Both the position numbers and the translations under genes were made by a program. Source: Chelydra serpentina (lineage: Eukaryota; Chordata; Testudines; Chelydridae). From it: a DNA stretch of 64,000 nt. Every line of letters begins with the position of its first letter. Position 1 is the stretch's first letter. Positions 1 through 10,360 of the stretch are shown here, one piece after another. Location of the stretch: NCBI GenBank assembly GCA_037349315.1, contig JBAIAC010000057.1:4278001-4342000 (forward strand), given 5' to 3'. Below the pieces are notes generated by a model, which was not told the origin of the DNA, made no database searches, and saw only the letters and a list, made by a program, of their open reading frames with translations.

Positions 1-1650
1 AGATCCTAGGGTTGTCTTTTGAGTTGTTGTTCAGGTATTCTTGGAGCACAACGACTGATGACTTTGTGAAAAGTTTTTACCAGTGACTGATGGGGTGTTC
101 TATTATTTTTCTGTGTGAGTTCGTCCAAGAGTGCAGTGATTGTTTGGTTTCACCCACATAGATCAGATGGTGTGTTCTTGGGGCTTTGGGTTCATTGGAT
201 GAGGTACACAGCATGTTGTGATAGGCATGTGTAGGACCCATGGATCTTGAAAGATGTCTTGTGGGAGGGGTGTTGATCATCGTAGCAGTGGAGATTTGTC
301 TGCAGGGTTTGCATCTGTTGCTATGGCAGGGTCTGGTGCCGCTTTGAGTTGGTGTGTCCTAGTTCATGGGGAGCTTGCTTCTGATCATGAGCTTGTTAGC
401 TAAGCAAGGCCCTGTCATAAAACTTCTTCCCTAATCTCCTAGCAATAAAATCTTCTGGCCTTGCTCAAAATCTGTTTATCTGGCACAAATATTCTTGCAT
501 CGGCTTTTCTGTCCCCCTGCTTAAATTGAGTAACTATGGAGACCAGTTTTAACAGGTTAGCCTGGTTATGAAGTAGTAGCGCTTTCTTTGTCTGCCTAAA
601 CACTATAAATGCTGAGGACTATCACTAATAAAGTTGCCACACTCCTCCATAGCGGCTAGCTGCTGAGGGGGTTGTGTGCCCTTTGATCAAAGCTTTTTGG
701 GCTCAATGTGTTTCTTACATGGCTTCTGACAGCTTGTGAGCTACAGTCCAACTCCACATCACCCGGTGTTGGGACGGTGAGTAAGGACAAGCTGATTTTT
801 ACCTAACAAGCTTGGCAAGGTTGGGGTTGGTTGAAGGCCAGAAGAGGCGACTCAGGGAAGATTTCTTTCAGGATGTGGTCCCCGTCAAGTATGGATTGCA
901 ATTATTTGATGATACCATATATGGGTTCTAGTTGTGGGGTTGTAGGTGAAACTAGGGGGGCGCAGTCAGTTTTTTTCTGTATTGAAGCAGGTTCTCCCGT
1001 GATATTTGGTTGGCCCATTCCATGATGTGATCTGCTGCTCTGGTGGAGTGTCCTTGTTTGGTGAAGGTGGTTTTTGCATGTGTTAAGGTGTGTATCCTGG
1101 ACTTTCTCCTTGGAGCACGTTCTGTAGTATCTGAGGGCCTGGCTGTAGATAACAGATTTCTTGGTGTGTCTGGAGCAGTTACTGGATCTGTGGAGGTAAG
1201 TGTGGTGATCTGTGGGATACTTGTATATAGTTCTTTGTAGTGTTTCATTGTTCAAGCTGATTGGGGTGTCCAAGAACTTGATCCTGGTGTGAGAGTGTTC
1301 TTAAGAGAGGTCGATGGCTGGGTGGTGGTAGTTGAAGTTCTGGTGGAAATATGAGGGAGGGTTTTTTTTCTGTCCAGGGCATGAAAATATCATCAATGTA
1401 TCTCAGTTATATCACTGGTTTTGTGGTGTTTTCTCCCAGAAATTCTTTATCAAGCTGGCCCATAAAGAGGATGATATATTGGGGAGCCATCCTAATACCC
1501 ATGGCTGTTCTCATAGTTTGGACAAAGTGTTTGATTGTTAAATGTAGAATTGTTAGGCGTGAGGGTGAAATGGACGAGTTTGGGGAGGATTTCTGAGCAT
1601 TGTTGAGGCAGGCAGCAATGCCCTTGTGGCATACATTTCATGTCCTTTAT
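1..1650 (-). mobile_element. Decayed Penelope-like retroelement (RT plus GIY-YIG remnants), interrupted by a solo LTR
   Basis: On the minus strand the segment near 1630-1340 reads as the end of a PLE reverse transcriptase. It has an AMGIRMAPQY-like block, then an FMGQLDKEFL block, then LRYIDDIF, the catalytic YxDD motif. An in-frame TAA lies just before LRYIDDIF. Further along the same strand (lower coordinates), near 280-100, is a GIY-YIG endonuclease-like stretch (LIYVGETKQSLHS, then NSHRK). RT followed by GIY-YIG is the order expected in PLEs. Frame changes and stops show a dead copy. The 5' end is missing, and the 3' end runs off the left edge of the window. The copy is split by the LTR at 394-808. 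The related plus-strand copy lies at 60471-61885. Confidence 0.82.
394..808 (+). mobile_element. Solo LTR of an endogenous retrovirus, inserted in the PLE
   Basis: The 415-bp block starts TGTTAG and ends CTAACA, the classic TG...CA inverted LTR ends. It is flanked on both sides by AGCT (390-393 and 809-812), a 4-bp target duplication like those of gammaretrovirus-type (class I) elements. Removing the block and one AGCT rejoins the PLE sequence smoothly. A TATAAA lies at 604-609 and an AATAAA at 627-632, so the strand is taken as plus. No internal retroviral genes remain, so it is a recombined solo LTR. Assignment to class I is an inference from the 4-bp duplication only. Confidence 0.75.
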
Positions 1651-1774
1651 TCTAGGGGTCGTCATTTCATAATTATGTGATGTATTTAACATGTCTTGGC
1701 TTTTGTGCTAAAAATGACAAACACTTTTATTTGCCTGCCTGCTCTGCTCTTTTGTTTACTATGTTTCATCTGTG

Positions 1775-1965
1775 CGAACTGGGAGGGCTGCAGCATTGCC
1801 AACCCCAGGCTGTGATCTCTGTGTATCTTACAAGCTAAGCGGGGTCATGCCCGGCTCCGTGCTTGGAAGGGGATCTCTGAGGGAAATCCCATGATGCTGA
1901 TGGAAGTAGTTGTAGTGATTCAGCAGATGGCACTGTGAGTCAGTATTGAACATGACATGACTGTC
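1775..1965 (+). mobile_element. 5S-rRNA-derived SINE (SINE3-like) copy
   Basis: The part around 1812-1880 resembles the internal control region of 5S rRNA: AAGCTAAGC at 1832-1840, then GGGTC, a gap, and GCTTGGAAGGG, matching the order of the 5S promoter boxes. It continues into a non-5S tail, so it is a SINE and not a 5S gene. A weaker relative lies at 8735-8835. Boundaries are approximate. Confidence 0.6.
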
Positions 1966-3374
1966 TTTTATTTTTTTTCCAAAAGAGGAGACTGTGTATA
2001 CTACTAGCATGAGGAGCATGATATAACTGCCTCGATTTTGCTGCTGTGGGTGCTTTCTTTTGGTTGAGGTATGCAGTTCAAGCTTCTGGCTATATGTAGT
2101 CATTAAAGATCCCATAACATTTTCATTAGAGTTTTGGGGATGGTGTGTGCAAATTTGGTGATCCTGGTCAACTTCCACATTTGGACAATTCCAATTCCGC
2201 TCCTCTAAATTTCTCCTGATTTTTCCGGCGGATACAGTGTTCTTCCTCCCTCCTGTATTACACTGTTAGGGCACTGTTGATTTGTACTATTAAATAGTAT
2301 CCATGTTCCACTCCATAAATGGCTGCATTCTAGCGGTGGGAGAAGTCATTCCTCCATATGAATATAGTCCTGATACCTGTGTACCCCACCGTGCCTCTAA
2401 ATGCACCTTTCCTCCCGCCCCCTGCCCTTTGCTGTAGAATTCTGCTCCAGGATCTAATTTTCATTTGGAAATGTTTCTTGCCCCTGTGATCATAGAGAAG
2501 AATTTGTAGAGGGAAAGAGTCTGGGAACTGCAACGGTGGTGTCTCAGAGTGCCTAAAATTGGTTCAAACTGCCCCCTTTGTCTCAAAGGGGCATTAACCC
2601 TGAAGTCTAAAGATGCTAATGGTAAATGTCACATTAAACAAAATGATCAGTGGTGAATTGAAGCACACACATTCAGCTTGTGTGCTCTTCTCAGCATCCC
2701 TGACTGCCTGTCATTCCTCCCCACATGCCAACAGACCCAACTGTCTCCCTCATTGCTGCCAAAGCCTCCAGCTTCAACCGTACCCACGTGTATGGCTGTG
2801 AGAAATCTGCTGCCCTGAAGAAAACGGGGGGATATCATTAATTACATTTAACGAAATATAGAAATGTTAACGTGGGGGTGGTTGTGCGCCATTGCATTAT
2901 TTTTTTTTCTGTTTAATTCATTACAAGCTGTAATTAAATGAATCTGAAACATTTCCCATCTGCCACCCCAGAGTGCTGCAGAATCCAGGGGCCTTCCCTG
3001 GGATCAGAACCTTGCTTAGAATTGAGGTCCAGCTTGCTGACAAATACGTGGAGTTTTGTGAATATGTAAAAAAGGTGATGGTGGGATGGGCCACAAATCT
3101 GGGGGCTCCGTGGCAACTGCTAGCCAACGGTAGCCCATCCTTGGCTAGGCACCTACGATTGTTAGCATTTTTTACAAGTGCTGGGTTTGGCTGGTGGGCC
3201 CAACGGGAAACTGCCCAAGGACACAGCAACAGCATGGGATTGAAGCTGGTCAGGAATTTTTCAGCAATATTTTCTTTTGGAAAATGCCAATTTGTTGAAA
3301 CCAAAACTTATTATGGAACTGCGTTGGTTTAAATGTGGGATTAATTATTTTTTTTTGGTTGGAGGTGGGTGGAG
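1966..3374. other. Intronic sequence, nothing recognised
   Basis: No ORF with recognisable homology, no clear repeat boundary and no RNA gene is visible. Short open frames here are in both strands and lack splice or domain support. Confidence 0.6.
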
Positions 3375-3530
3375 AGGGGCGGAGAGAGAGAGAGACCCAC
3401 CCCAGAATAGCCAGTTGGCTAGGGCATTCAGCTGAGGTGAGCCCAGGCTCAGTTCCTTAGCCTGCCCGATTTGTAACAGGTTCTTGAACCTGTCTCCCCC
3501 ACATCCCAGGCAAGTGACCGAACTCTGAAC
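3375..3530. repeat. Degenerate SINE-like interspersed repeat
   Basis: A GA-rich run (GAGAGAGAGAGAGACCC) is followed by text of a tRNA-SINE or MIR-like type: 'agggcattcagctgagg', then a 'ttcttgaacctg' box-B-like stretch and 'acatcccagg'. The order resembles a common reptile repeat, but I cannot name the family or fix its ends. Confidence 0.4.
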
Positions 3531-5194
3531 TTTTGCAAGCTCTTGGTTTGATTCCAATACAGAAAGACGTGCGTTTCCAAAACTGCAACATAGTTTGCAA
3601 AATGGCAGTCTTGTTTTTCAACCATTCCTCCACATGCTAATCAGACCAGGTTTCTTCCTGCTTCATATTCTGATCCATTGCCATGTAAAGGAAATAAAGT
3701 ATTTTGGGATGATAGGTGGAAATCATACATTAGAAAATAAATGCATGTTATTTCTCTAGCTGCGGTGCACCATAAAATACAGTGAACCAGTACAGACCTC
3801 CCAACGGTTCATTTCATCTCCAGCGTCTGTGTTCTCGTGTATTGGTTGCAGACTATTTTCTGTTCTTTAGTTTGGTTTCCAACCCATTCGTTCGTCCATA
3901 ACTTTGATGCTAGGGGTCTGGTTCTCAATTGTGCAGCACCTTGTGCAGTCATTGACACCCGTTCAAAGTCAGTATAAACCACGCCTATTCTGATGCAGTT
4001 GTGTTTTGTGTTGAAACGATTGCAGAAGGCGGAGGGTGATGCTGTACCAGCCACTTGGATTCTGATATGAAAATGTGCACAACATGCTTGTAGAGGAACC
4101 AGTGGTGCTAACATCTGCTGCACTGACTCTGCCATGGTAACCGTTTGGAGCAGTCAAACAGCCAATGAGACGCACGTGACTGTCCTGTCCTAAATGTATT
4201 GTCCTGGTGCCTCTTACTTTCTGATAGTCCCTAAGCTCTACTGCACTTGAGTTGAGCCCTTTCTAATATCGCTACCTTAATGGGGTTGTATGGGTTTGGG
4301 CTGCGTTGGATTGCAGTGGGCCGCATTCCGGTTTTACAAATGATAACCAGAGAATGAATGGATTTAAAGCAAAACCAGCCAAAATAATTCAATACATGAT
4401 TATTTGTGAATATAGACACGCTTGTGCTCAAAAGCTCTTTGGGTACCCTAATGCCCATGGATTGAAAGCATAATTAATCATAATGGGCACCATGCCCAAA
4501 ATAAAGAGCAGGAGGCAGAAAGCACCCTTGCCCCTCCTCACTGGTATTCCTGCCCACCAGGAGGCAAAAAACAAGCTACATGGATTGAAAAGGAAACAGA
4601 AGAAGCTTGAGAGTTGCCCGAGAAATGCGTGTTGTATTCTGGCAGATAGTGAAGGGGCAGCATTCCTCAGCAGCGGGCCCTTCCTTTCCCCCACCTTCTG
4701 CCCAGGAGTACTGGAACAATTTGTTTAGTGGGGGTTCCTAGAGCCATTGAACCAAACTGTAAACTCTGTATATAATGGAATCCACTTCAAGCCATGGGGT
4801 GCCGGAGCACCCCTAGTTCCAGAACCTATGCGTATGCCATCATGTCTGAAACAGTTTGGCATGATTGGGGAGTGTTTGCAAGAGGCACAGTAACCGTTGG
4901 GATATCGCAGGGCAGGGATGAGCTAATTAGCAGAGCAGTAGGGGAAAACACTTTCCTTTCTGTCTTCATGTCCTGTCCTTAACACCAATCTCTTGTTTTC
5001 CTGAGAACTAAAATTTGCTCCAATAATCTAGATTTATTACAGGTATTTTGAACATTCAGGGGATTCTCTTATTTGTAGTTTAATTGTGGTCTTCCAGGCT
5101 TGGTTTTAAGAAACCTGATTTGGTTTATGGCTTTCTATATCCATCACTGGCAATTTTAAAATCAGGATTTGGATGTTTTTTCTTACAGACCTGC
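3531..5194. other. Intronic sequence, nothing recognised
   Basis: Mixed-composition intron. Open frames of up to about 108 codons on either strand overlap each other and show no domain. No repeat was identified with confidence. Confidence 0.55.
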
Positions 5195-5302
5195 TCTAGT
5201 TCAAACAGGAATTAATTCAGGGAAGTCCCATGGCCTATGTAAAACAGGAGGTCAGACTAGATGATCACAGTGGTCCCTTCTGGCTTTATAATCTATGAAT
5301 AT
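5195..5302 (+). mobile_element. CR1 LINE 3' end
   Basis: This shows the conserved CR1 3' tail: 'aggaggtcagactagatgat', then 'cacagtggtcccttctggc', then an 'atctatgaat' terminus. It is a 5'-truncated copy of about 108 bp, as is usual for CR1. Confidence 0.85.
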
Positions 5303-7246
5303 AGAAGGGACAAAAGTTTTAACTTTGAAATGCTTAAAAATTCCCTAGCTGAAGAACGATTTTCGTCTCTATCCATGTTGGCGTAGTTTAAATTCACACA
5401 ATCACCATTCAAGTCCTAGAGGATTTGCTAATCTGCTTTCCTCTAAATTTTCAGCTTCCAGCCTTTTCCAAGACTTTCCTGACCTCACTTACCCCAGTTC
5501 TGCTTTTCTCTAGACCTATTCAGTGTATTCTGATTATATTTCTGTTGCTAAAATGCAACACTTCATTCAAATAATTTGACTGTTTCTTTTGCATATTGGA
5601 CACATACAACACAGTTTGTGAGTGCATGTATTATGGACACATCAGTAGCTGTTCCTCACTTATGGGTGCATTGAGCTTTGCAGTTATAGTGGGGATTTAA
5701 TTCCCCATATTTTGCTATGAGAATGAATGTGTTCATAACATTTGTTCTTAAGGGAAAGACTGAATTTCCAAGACAAATTACACGAGAACCTGTTGAGTAG
5801 CTAGAAGCAGTCAAAAATGACCCTTTATTACATTTCCTACCGTCTCAGTGACTCCCTCTAGCTAACAAATGACTGTGTTCATGAGATCAGAGTACATAGG
5901 GGCTTGACTATAATGAACTCTTCCTTAGACTCATTGCCACTTAATGGGAACATCCAAAATTATTACATTTGGACCAAATCACTACATTTTGGAAAAAAGT
6001 GTTTGACAGATTCCTTCCCGTTTGGTTCTGTGATTTTTAGGGCTCACAGTATAATTATGTAGTTCATACACATAATGCTACTGGTGCCATGCAAAGCTAG
6101 GTAACTGTGCAACCGAGGACAATATATTTTAATGTATTTCTTGGTTATAAAGTAACAGTATTTGGGTTACATGAAACACAGTGTTACACAATAAGCAGTA
6201 CAGCAATGAAATGTTGTCAATAATATTGAGTGACGGGATTGCTTTACACAGTCTATCAGAAAGAGAAGTCATTGTAAAATTAGGTTGAAAACATATCAAT
6301 GGATAGATTCTGCTGTCAGTTAATTAATTTAAGTGTTGTTTTCTACCTAACCTCTAAAAATGTAGTTTGGCAACATGTTTGCATACCATATGGTCTTGGT
6401 TTATCTCATCACTGCTTTTGAAATGTATCCAGAATATATCAGCTGTATAATTCTTTCCCTTTCTATCATCAGCTGTTTACAAGATGCAACTTTTATGTAA
6501 TGTTCCATGTGCATATTGGGAATAACAATGATTTCTCAGTCAACTGTTCTGTGCACTCACATTCATGTTTGGAAACTTGACAAGAGAAATAGCAACCCAT
6601 TTGGTTCATCAAAGTCATTCATCAAAGTCATTGGTCTTAGTTCCTGCTAAATCTTGATGTTAAACTCGACCATTGGCCAAGTGTAGACTGAGCTGTTGGC
6701 CAACTCTAGCACTGGAAGGCTAGGAGGACTGTTGTGTATATTGTAATTGTCAACAGATATGTGAATAGCTGAACAACATCTGGCATATTTGTTGTCAAGT
6801 GAAAGATGCAAGAGCTACTGACTCTGATAGCAGGGCAAAATATGGTTCTCTGAGGAGTCCCACAAAAACCCATTTCCTGTCACACAGAGGGAGATTTCTC
6901 TTTCATTTTCCCTTTAGAGAAGGCGCTGGTCATGGGGTAAAATTGTTTTGCTCTGTGTTCGCATGTGTCCAGGTGCACGGTTGAACAGCTTCTGCATTTA
7001 TTATTAAACAAAACGTATTGATGCTGTAGGTCGTATTCCTTGAAATAGTTAACAAGCAAATGTCAGTTACAAATATTGGATTCTCAACATGTGTATTTTC
7101 CTGTTTATGATGGGGCAGTCCAGAAAACTGAGTCGGGGACCTGGGTGGAGGGAAACGTACTGTAACAGAAGATGGCAGGTAATTAAAATAAGTAAAACTT
7201 TTTTTAATGGAAGCATGCAGTATCTAAGGTCAGTTTGAAAATCTTA
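5303..7246. other. AT-rich intronic sequence, nothing recognised
   Basis: AT-rich stretch with few recognisable repeats. A 13-base tandem (CATCAAAGTCATT, twice) occurs near 6606-6631. No coding or RNA feature was supported. Confidence 0.55.
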
Positions 7247-7442
7247 AGTATCAGAGGGGTAGCTGTGTCAGTCTGGATCTGCAAGAGTGACAAAGAGTCC
7301 TGTGGCACCTTATAGACTAACAGATATATTGGAGCATAAGCTTTCGTGGGCATCTGACGAAGTGGGTCTTCACCCACGAAAGCTTATGCTCCAATATACC
7401 TGTTAGTCTATAAGGTGCTACAGGACTCTTTGTCGCTCTCGC
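7247..7442 (+). mobile_element. Inverted-dimer PLE-terminus element with hammerhead-ribozyme-like core
   Basis: A 196-bp unit flanked by AAATCTTA on both sides (7239-7246 and 7443-7450), an 8-bp target-site duplication. Its two 70-bp arms (7281-7350 and 7373-7442) are reverse complements with 4 mismatches, separated by 22 bp. The sequence belongs to a dispersed sauropsid repeat ('gtcctgtggcacc', 'ttatagactaacag', 'gctttcgtggg') that I associate with PLE termini. The right half contains the ordered parts of a hammerhead core (see 7354-7391). A further 34 bp on the left are present in one arm only. Confidence 0.75.
7354..7391 (+). ncRNA. Hammerhead ribozyme-like motif
   Basis: CTGACGA at 7354-7360 fits the hammerhead consensus CUGANGA. 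Stem II follows: GTGGGT at 7362-7367 pairs with ACCCAC at 7372-7377 around a CTTC loop. GAAA sits at 7378-7381. A minimal stem III follows (A-GC, loop TTAT, GC-T), ending at T7390, with C7391 as the base before the expected cleavage site. Stem I is not obvious here because the inverted left arm would compete for the 3' strand. Very short stem III is known from PLE and retrozyme hammerheads, which often work as dimers. Activity is not shown. Confidence 0.6.
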
Positions 7443-8260
7443 AAATCTTAGTTTACTATATTTCTTCATTATTGGTGAATTCTCCCAACTGTCATACACT
7501 TGTCTCCCCTATGAGCAGCACTGAGTGTAAAGGTGGGTGTCAAAGGAAGAAAGTAACCCAGTTAGCAGAGGCATGTCAGTCACCAGAAGGAAATGAATGA
7601 CAAATTGGTGAGATAGGGGTGAGTCAGTCATGTCTCTCAGCCCTGGCAAGAAACAGTAGGTGCTCTGGAGTCTGATACTTGCATGTAATGCCCAATCATT
7701 TTGGTGAAGTAAAATCAAACATAAGCCAGGCTTTAGCTCCTTGTGCCATTACACACTTGTCCGTACTTCAAGTAGTTAGGGGCTAGTAAAGCACAAATAT
7801 CTGGATGTGGATATTTCAACGCATCGAGGAAATAGCAGCAAGTAGCTGCAATGGCTGTTTTCCCCCATATTGGTATGATGCATGAATAGAGGCGCTCAAC
7901 CTGTTATGAAAATATGCTTTTTCCCCCCCTTCTTCTAGCGGATGCGGGCGGCATTCAGGTGTAAGCACTTATTGATGCATAGAACTGAAATTCCCTCTCT
8001 CTTAAGAGATAAGATGCAGTTCTGCTGTAGCTAATGAGAGCTTCTCTTGATAGTTGCAAGGTCAAGTAGCTTACACGGTTGGTGCTGACAGTAGCATTGG
8101 CTTAACAAACCGGGGAGCTCTGGGGCCTGGTGATTCATATAGTCTGGCTCTGAATAAGAGAGTGTGCCTTCGAAGATCCACTACAAGCAATCATCCTGTC
8201 AACATTTACGTCTCCCATCAGACCTGCGATGGTGAAAGCAGCATGTAGAGTAACAATACT
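7443..8260. other. Intronic sequence, nothing recognised
   Basis: No repeat or gene was assigned here. Short ORFs on both strands have no support. Confidence 0.5.
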
Positions 8261-8349
8261 GGGCCTGATTCTCAGCTGGTGTAAATCAGCATAGCTCTGT
8301 TAATGTCAGTGGAGCTGAGTTGTTCTACACCAGGTGAGGAGGTGGCCCG
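8261..8349. repeat. Palindromic mini-repeat, family A ('gtaaatcag' type), copy 1
   Basis: The left arm (GGGCCTGATTCTCAGCTGGTG, TAAATCAG, ATAGCTC) and the right arm (GAGCTGAG, TTCTACACC, AGGTGAGGA, GGCCC) are imperfect reverse complements of about 40 bp. Six more copies in the window share this layout. Confidence 0.6.
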
Positions 8350-8734
8350 TTATATGTTAATTCTTGTTGATTTGAGTTATTATACATCCACCATTCCAAG
8401 GCATTTGAAGTGCTCACATACTAGGCTGAGTGTGACATAAGAACCTATATCGAGGAGAATGGAACCTCTGCAAAAAAACAATTACAACTCTAAAAATAAA
8501 TAAAATCCATGCCTTATATAAAACTAGCCGTCCCTCTGAAGCAGGCTTCTAGGGCCTGACACAAAGGCTATGGAGTTCCATGGCATTCTTCGAAATAGCT
8601 TTTGGAGCTGGCCCATTAAGCCTGTAGGAAAATTAGCTTAAATCCAGGGACCATTGCAAATCTGGGAGGAGGGGCAGGGCGTACTGCAGATCTGGGGCTT
8701 CAGAGCCAAACACGCTTGTGGTAACCTTGCAGAT

Positions 8735-8835
8735 AGGACATTTTACACTCTGTACCTGTCAGCTCTTGTAAGCTAAGTAGAGTCAGCTTGGTCTGTATTT
8801 GCATGGGAGGCTTCCTGAGAAGACCTTACTCAAGC
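8735..8835 (+). mobile_element. 5S-rRNA-like SINE fragment
   Basis: 'gtaagctaagtagagtcagc' is followed by 'ttggtctgtatttgcatggg', which mirrors the 5S order AAGCTAAGCAGGGTC, GCCTGGT, TACTTGGATGGG. It is more diverged than the copy at 1775-1965. Confidence 0.5.
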
Positions 8836-8839
8836 AAGT

Positions 8840-9910
8840 TGGGAGGATTCGAAAGGGATGCAGGCCTAGTTTTGCATTGCGTGGCTTGTCTGTTCGGGCT
8901 GTTGCGTGGCTTTACATTACATCACCCTTCCTGGGAAGCCAGTGGGGGTTATCGTTGGAATGCTAATACCGTACTGTCAGAGAGACTGTGTGTTGTGACA
9001 ATGCGAACAGCCAAGGGGCACCGCTCTGCAAGTGATCTGCTTTGTCGCTGATATCCGTGCCGATGAAGCGCAGTTGCGCTGAAAGACAGAAGCCACGAAA
9101 CGGAGGGACGGAGGCTTTGTGGCGGGGCATAAATTGCTCCAGGTTTCTATTTCAATGGGTTTTACTAGCACCCTTCAGCTGTTACCCAAATGGCAGGTTC
9201 GGAATGTTCTCATTCATTGAGTGTAGCAATAGCTGAGCTTGGTGTAACAGAAGCAGATAAGAGTGGGGTTTTTCCAATTATCGTTACCATTTTTTCCCCC
9301 ATGCAGTCCCAGGCAGACACCTTGCTTTCCATTAGAACTCCAGCTTGGAACAACTTCCAGGGGACCCTGGGATAAGGAGCCTCCTACTACTTTTTCTAAA
9401 GCTATTCCAAAGATTTTTATTACTTAAATGAGCTCCCAGCAAGTCTGGCTTAATATACTACTAATTGATTTTAAGACTTGAAAGCAGTGTAGCTAATTAG
9501 CATGTGCTGACTCAGCTAGAGAAAAGCAGGGTACTGGAGGAAGGCGTCTGAGATATCTACCTCTGTTCGTTGCAACACCAAATGCTGAGGAGCGAGGACT
9601 GGGGACTATTAAGTGGATCGTACTGGAGTGTGATTTGCATATGCAAATGAAATTAATCTGACTCAGGACAGCAGGAATAATAATGCCTTGTGACTAGGAA
9701 CCAGTATTAAGCATTTGAACAAACAGCAAGTGATGCTTTCTCAGCAGCGATCCATGGACAGTCTGCAGTCCAGAAGGTTGCCATGCTGTTTGTCACGCTG
9801 ACCTGTTCTCGGTCAACCCCACATAAAAGGTGAATGCTAGCAGGGAGACCAGACGATGATGTGTGAATTTGCCTAGATTTAACGAAGCACCCCTCCTAGC
9901 TCTATCGCTG
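8840..9910. other. Intronic sequence with a POU-type palindrome
   Basis: No gene or repeat was recognised, apart from the 16-bp palindrome listed at 9633-9648. Small open frames cross this stretch on both strands. Confidence 0.5.
9633..9648. promoter_or_regulatory. Candidate POU/octamer dimer site
   Basis: ATTTGCATATGCAAAT is a perfect 16-bp palindrome made of two overlapping octamer half-motifs (ATTTGCAT and ATGCAAAT). It is followed by AATTAAT, a homeodomain-type core. Palindromic octamers are known to bind POU-domain dimers. Whether this copy is conserved or used is unknown. Confidence 0.3.
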
Positions 9911-9914
9911 TTTA

Positions 9915-10130
9915 CATTACAGTAATACCTGGAGACCCCGACTGAGATCAGTGTCCCATGGTGCTAGTGACCTAGTAGGTGCCACAAAGAGCTTGTGGCC
10001 TATATAGATAGGCAACTGGATATAATTTTCCTATTTTTCGTATGGAGAACTGAGGCACACAGATATTAAGTGTCTTACCCAAGGTCATACAAGAAGCCTA
10101 TGGCCGAGCAGGGAATTGAACCGGTGTGTG
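9915..10130 (-). mobile_element. MIR/CORE-SINE-like copy with sauropsid 3' end
   Basis: The reverse orientation of a SINE is clear: 'gagatcagtgtcccatggtg', 'gagcttgtggcc', then 'gaactgaggcacacagat', 'aagtgtcttacccaaggtca' and 'gggaattgaacc'. The middle is diverged. Confidence 0.7.
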
Positions 10131-10360
10131 GGGAGCCCAGGACAGGAATAGCAGGGGGCAATGCAGGTCAGGATTGCAGGGGGATTGGTAGAGCCGTGTG
10201 GGGAGCCCAGGCCAGGAATAGCAGGGGGCTGCAAGTCAAGGTTGATGTACATTGGAAGAGATGCACGGAGGCCCATGAGTGGAATAAGAGGTTGATTTTG
10301 TACTTGAGGTGCGTTGGTTAGACCTGTGTGCAGAGGGCCGTGTTAGCTTTGTGGGGGAGG
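10120..10360. repeat. Locally duplicated G-rich repeat
   Basis: A 'gtgtggggagcccagg' / 'caggaatagcagggggc' block occurs at about 10125-10164 and again at about 10195-10232, a spacing of about 70 bp. Related wording recurs at 41050-41560 (for example 'gagccgtgtgggga'), so this is a dispersed family with an internally repeated unit. Confidence 0.5.

Noticed and set aside
1812..1880. 5S rRNA gene
   Set aside because: Only the internal promoter-like part matches, with many differences, and it continues into an unrelated body.
7281..7442. microRNA precursor
   Set aside because: The 70-bp near-perfect stem is explained by an inverted dimer of a mobile repeat with an 8-bp duplication. Its arms are longer and more perfect than a usual precursor.
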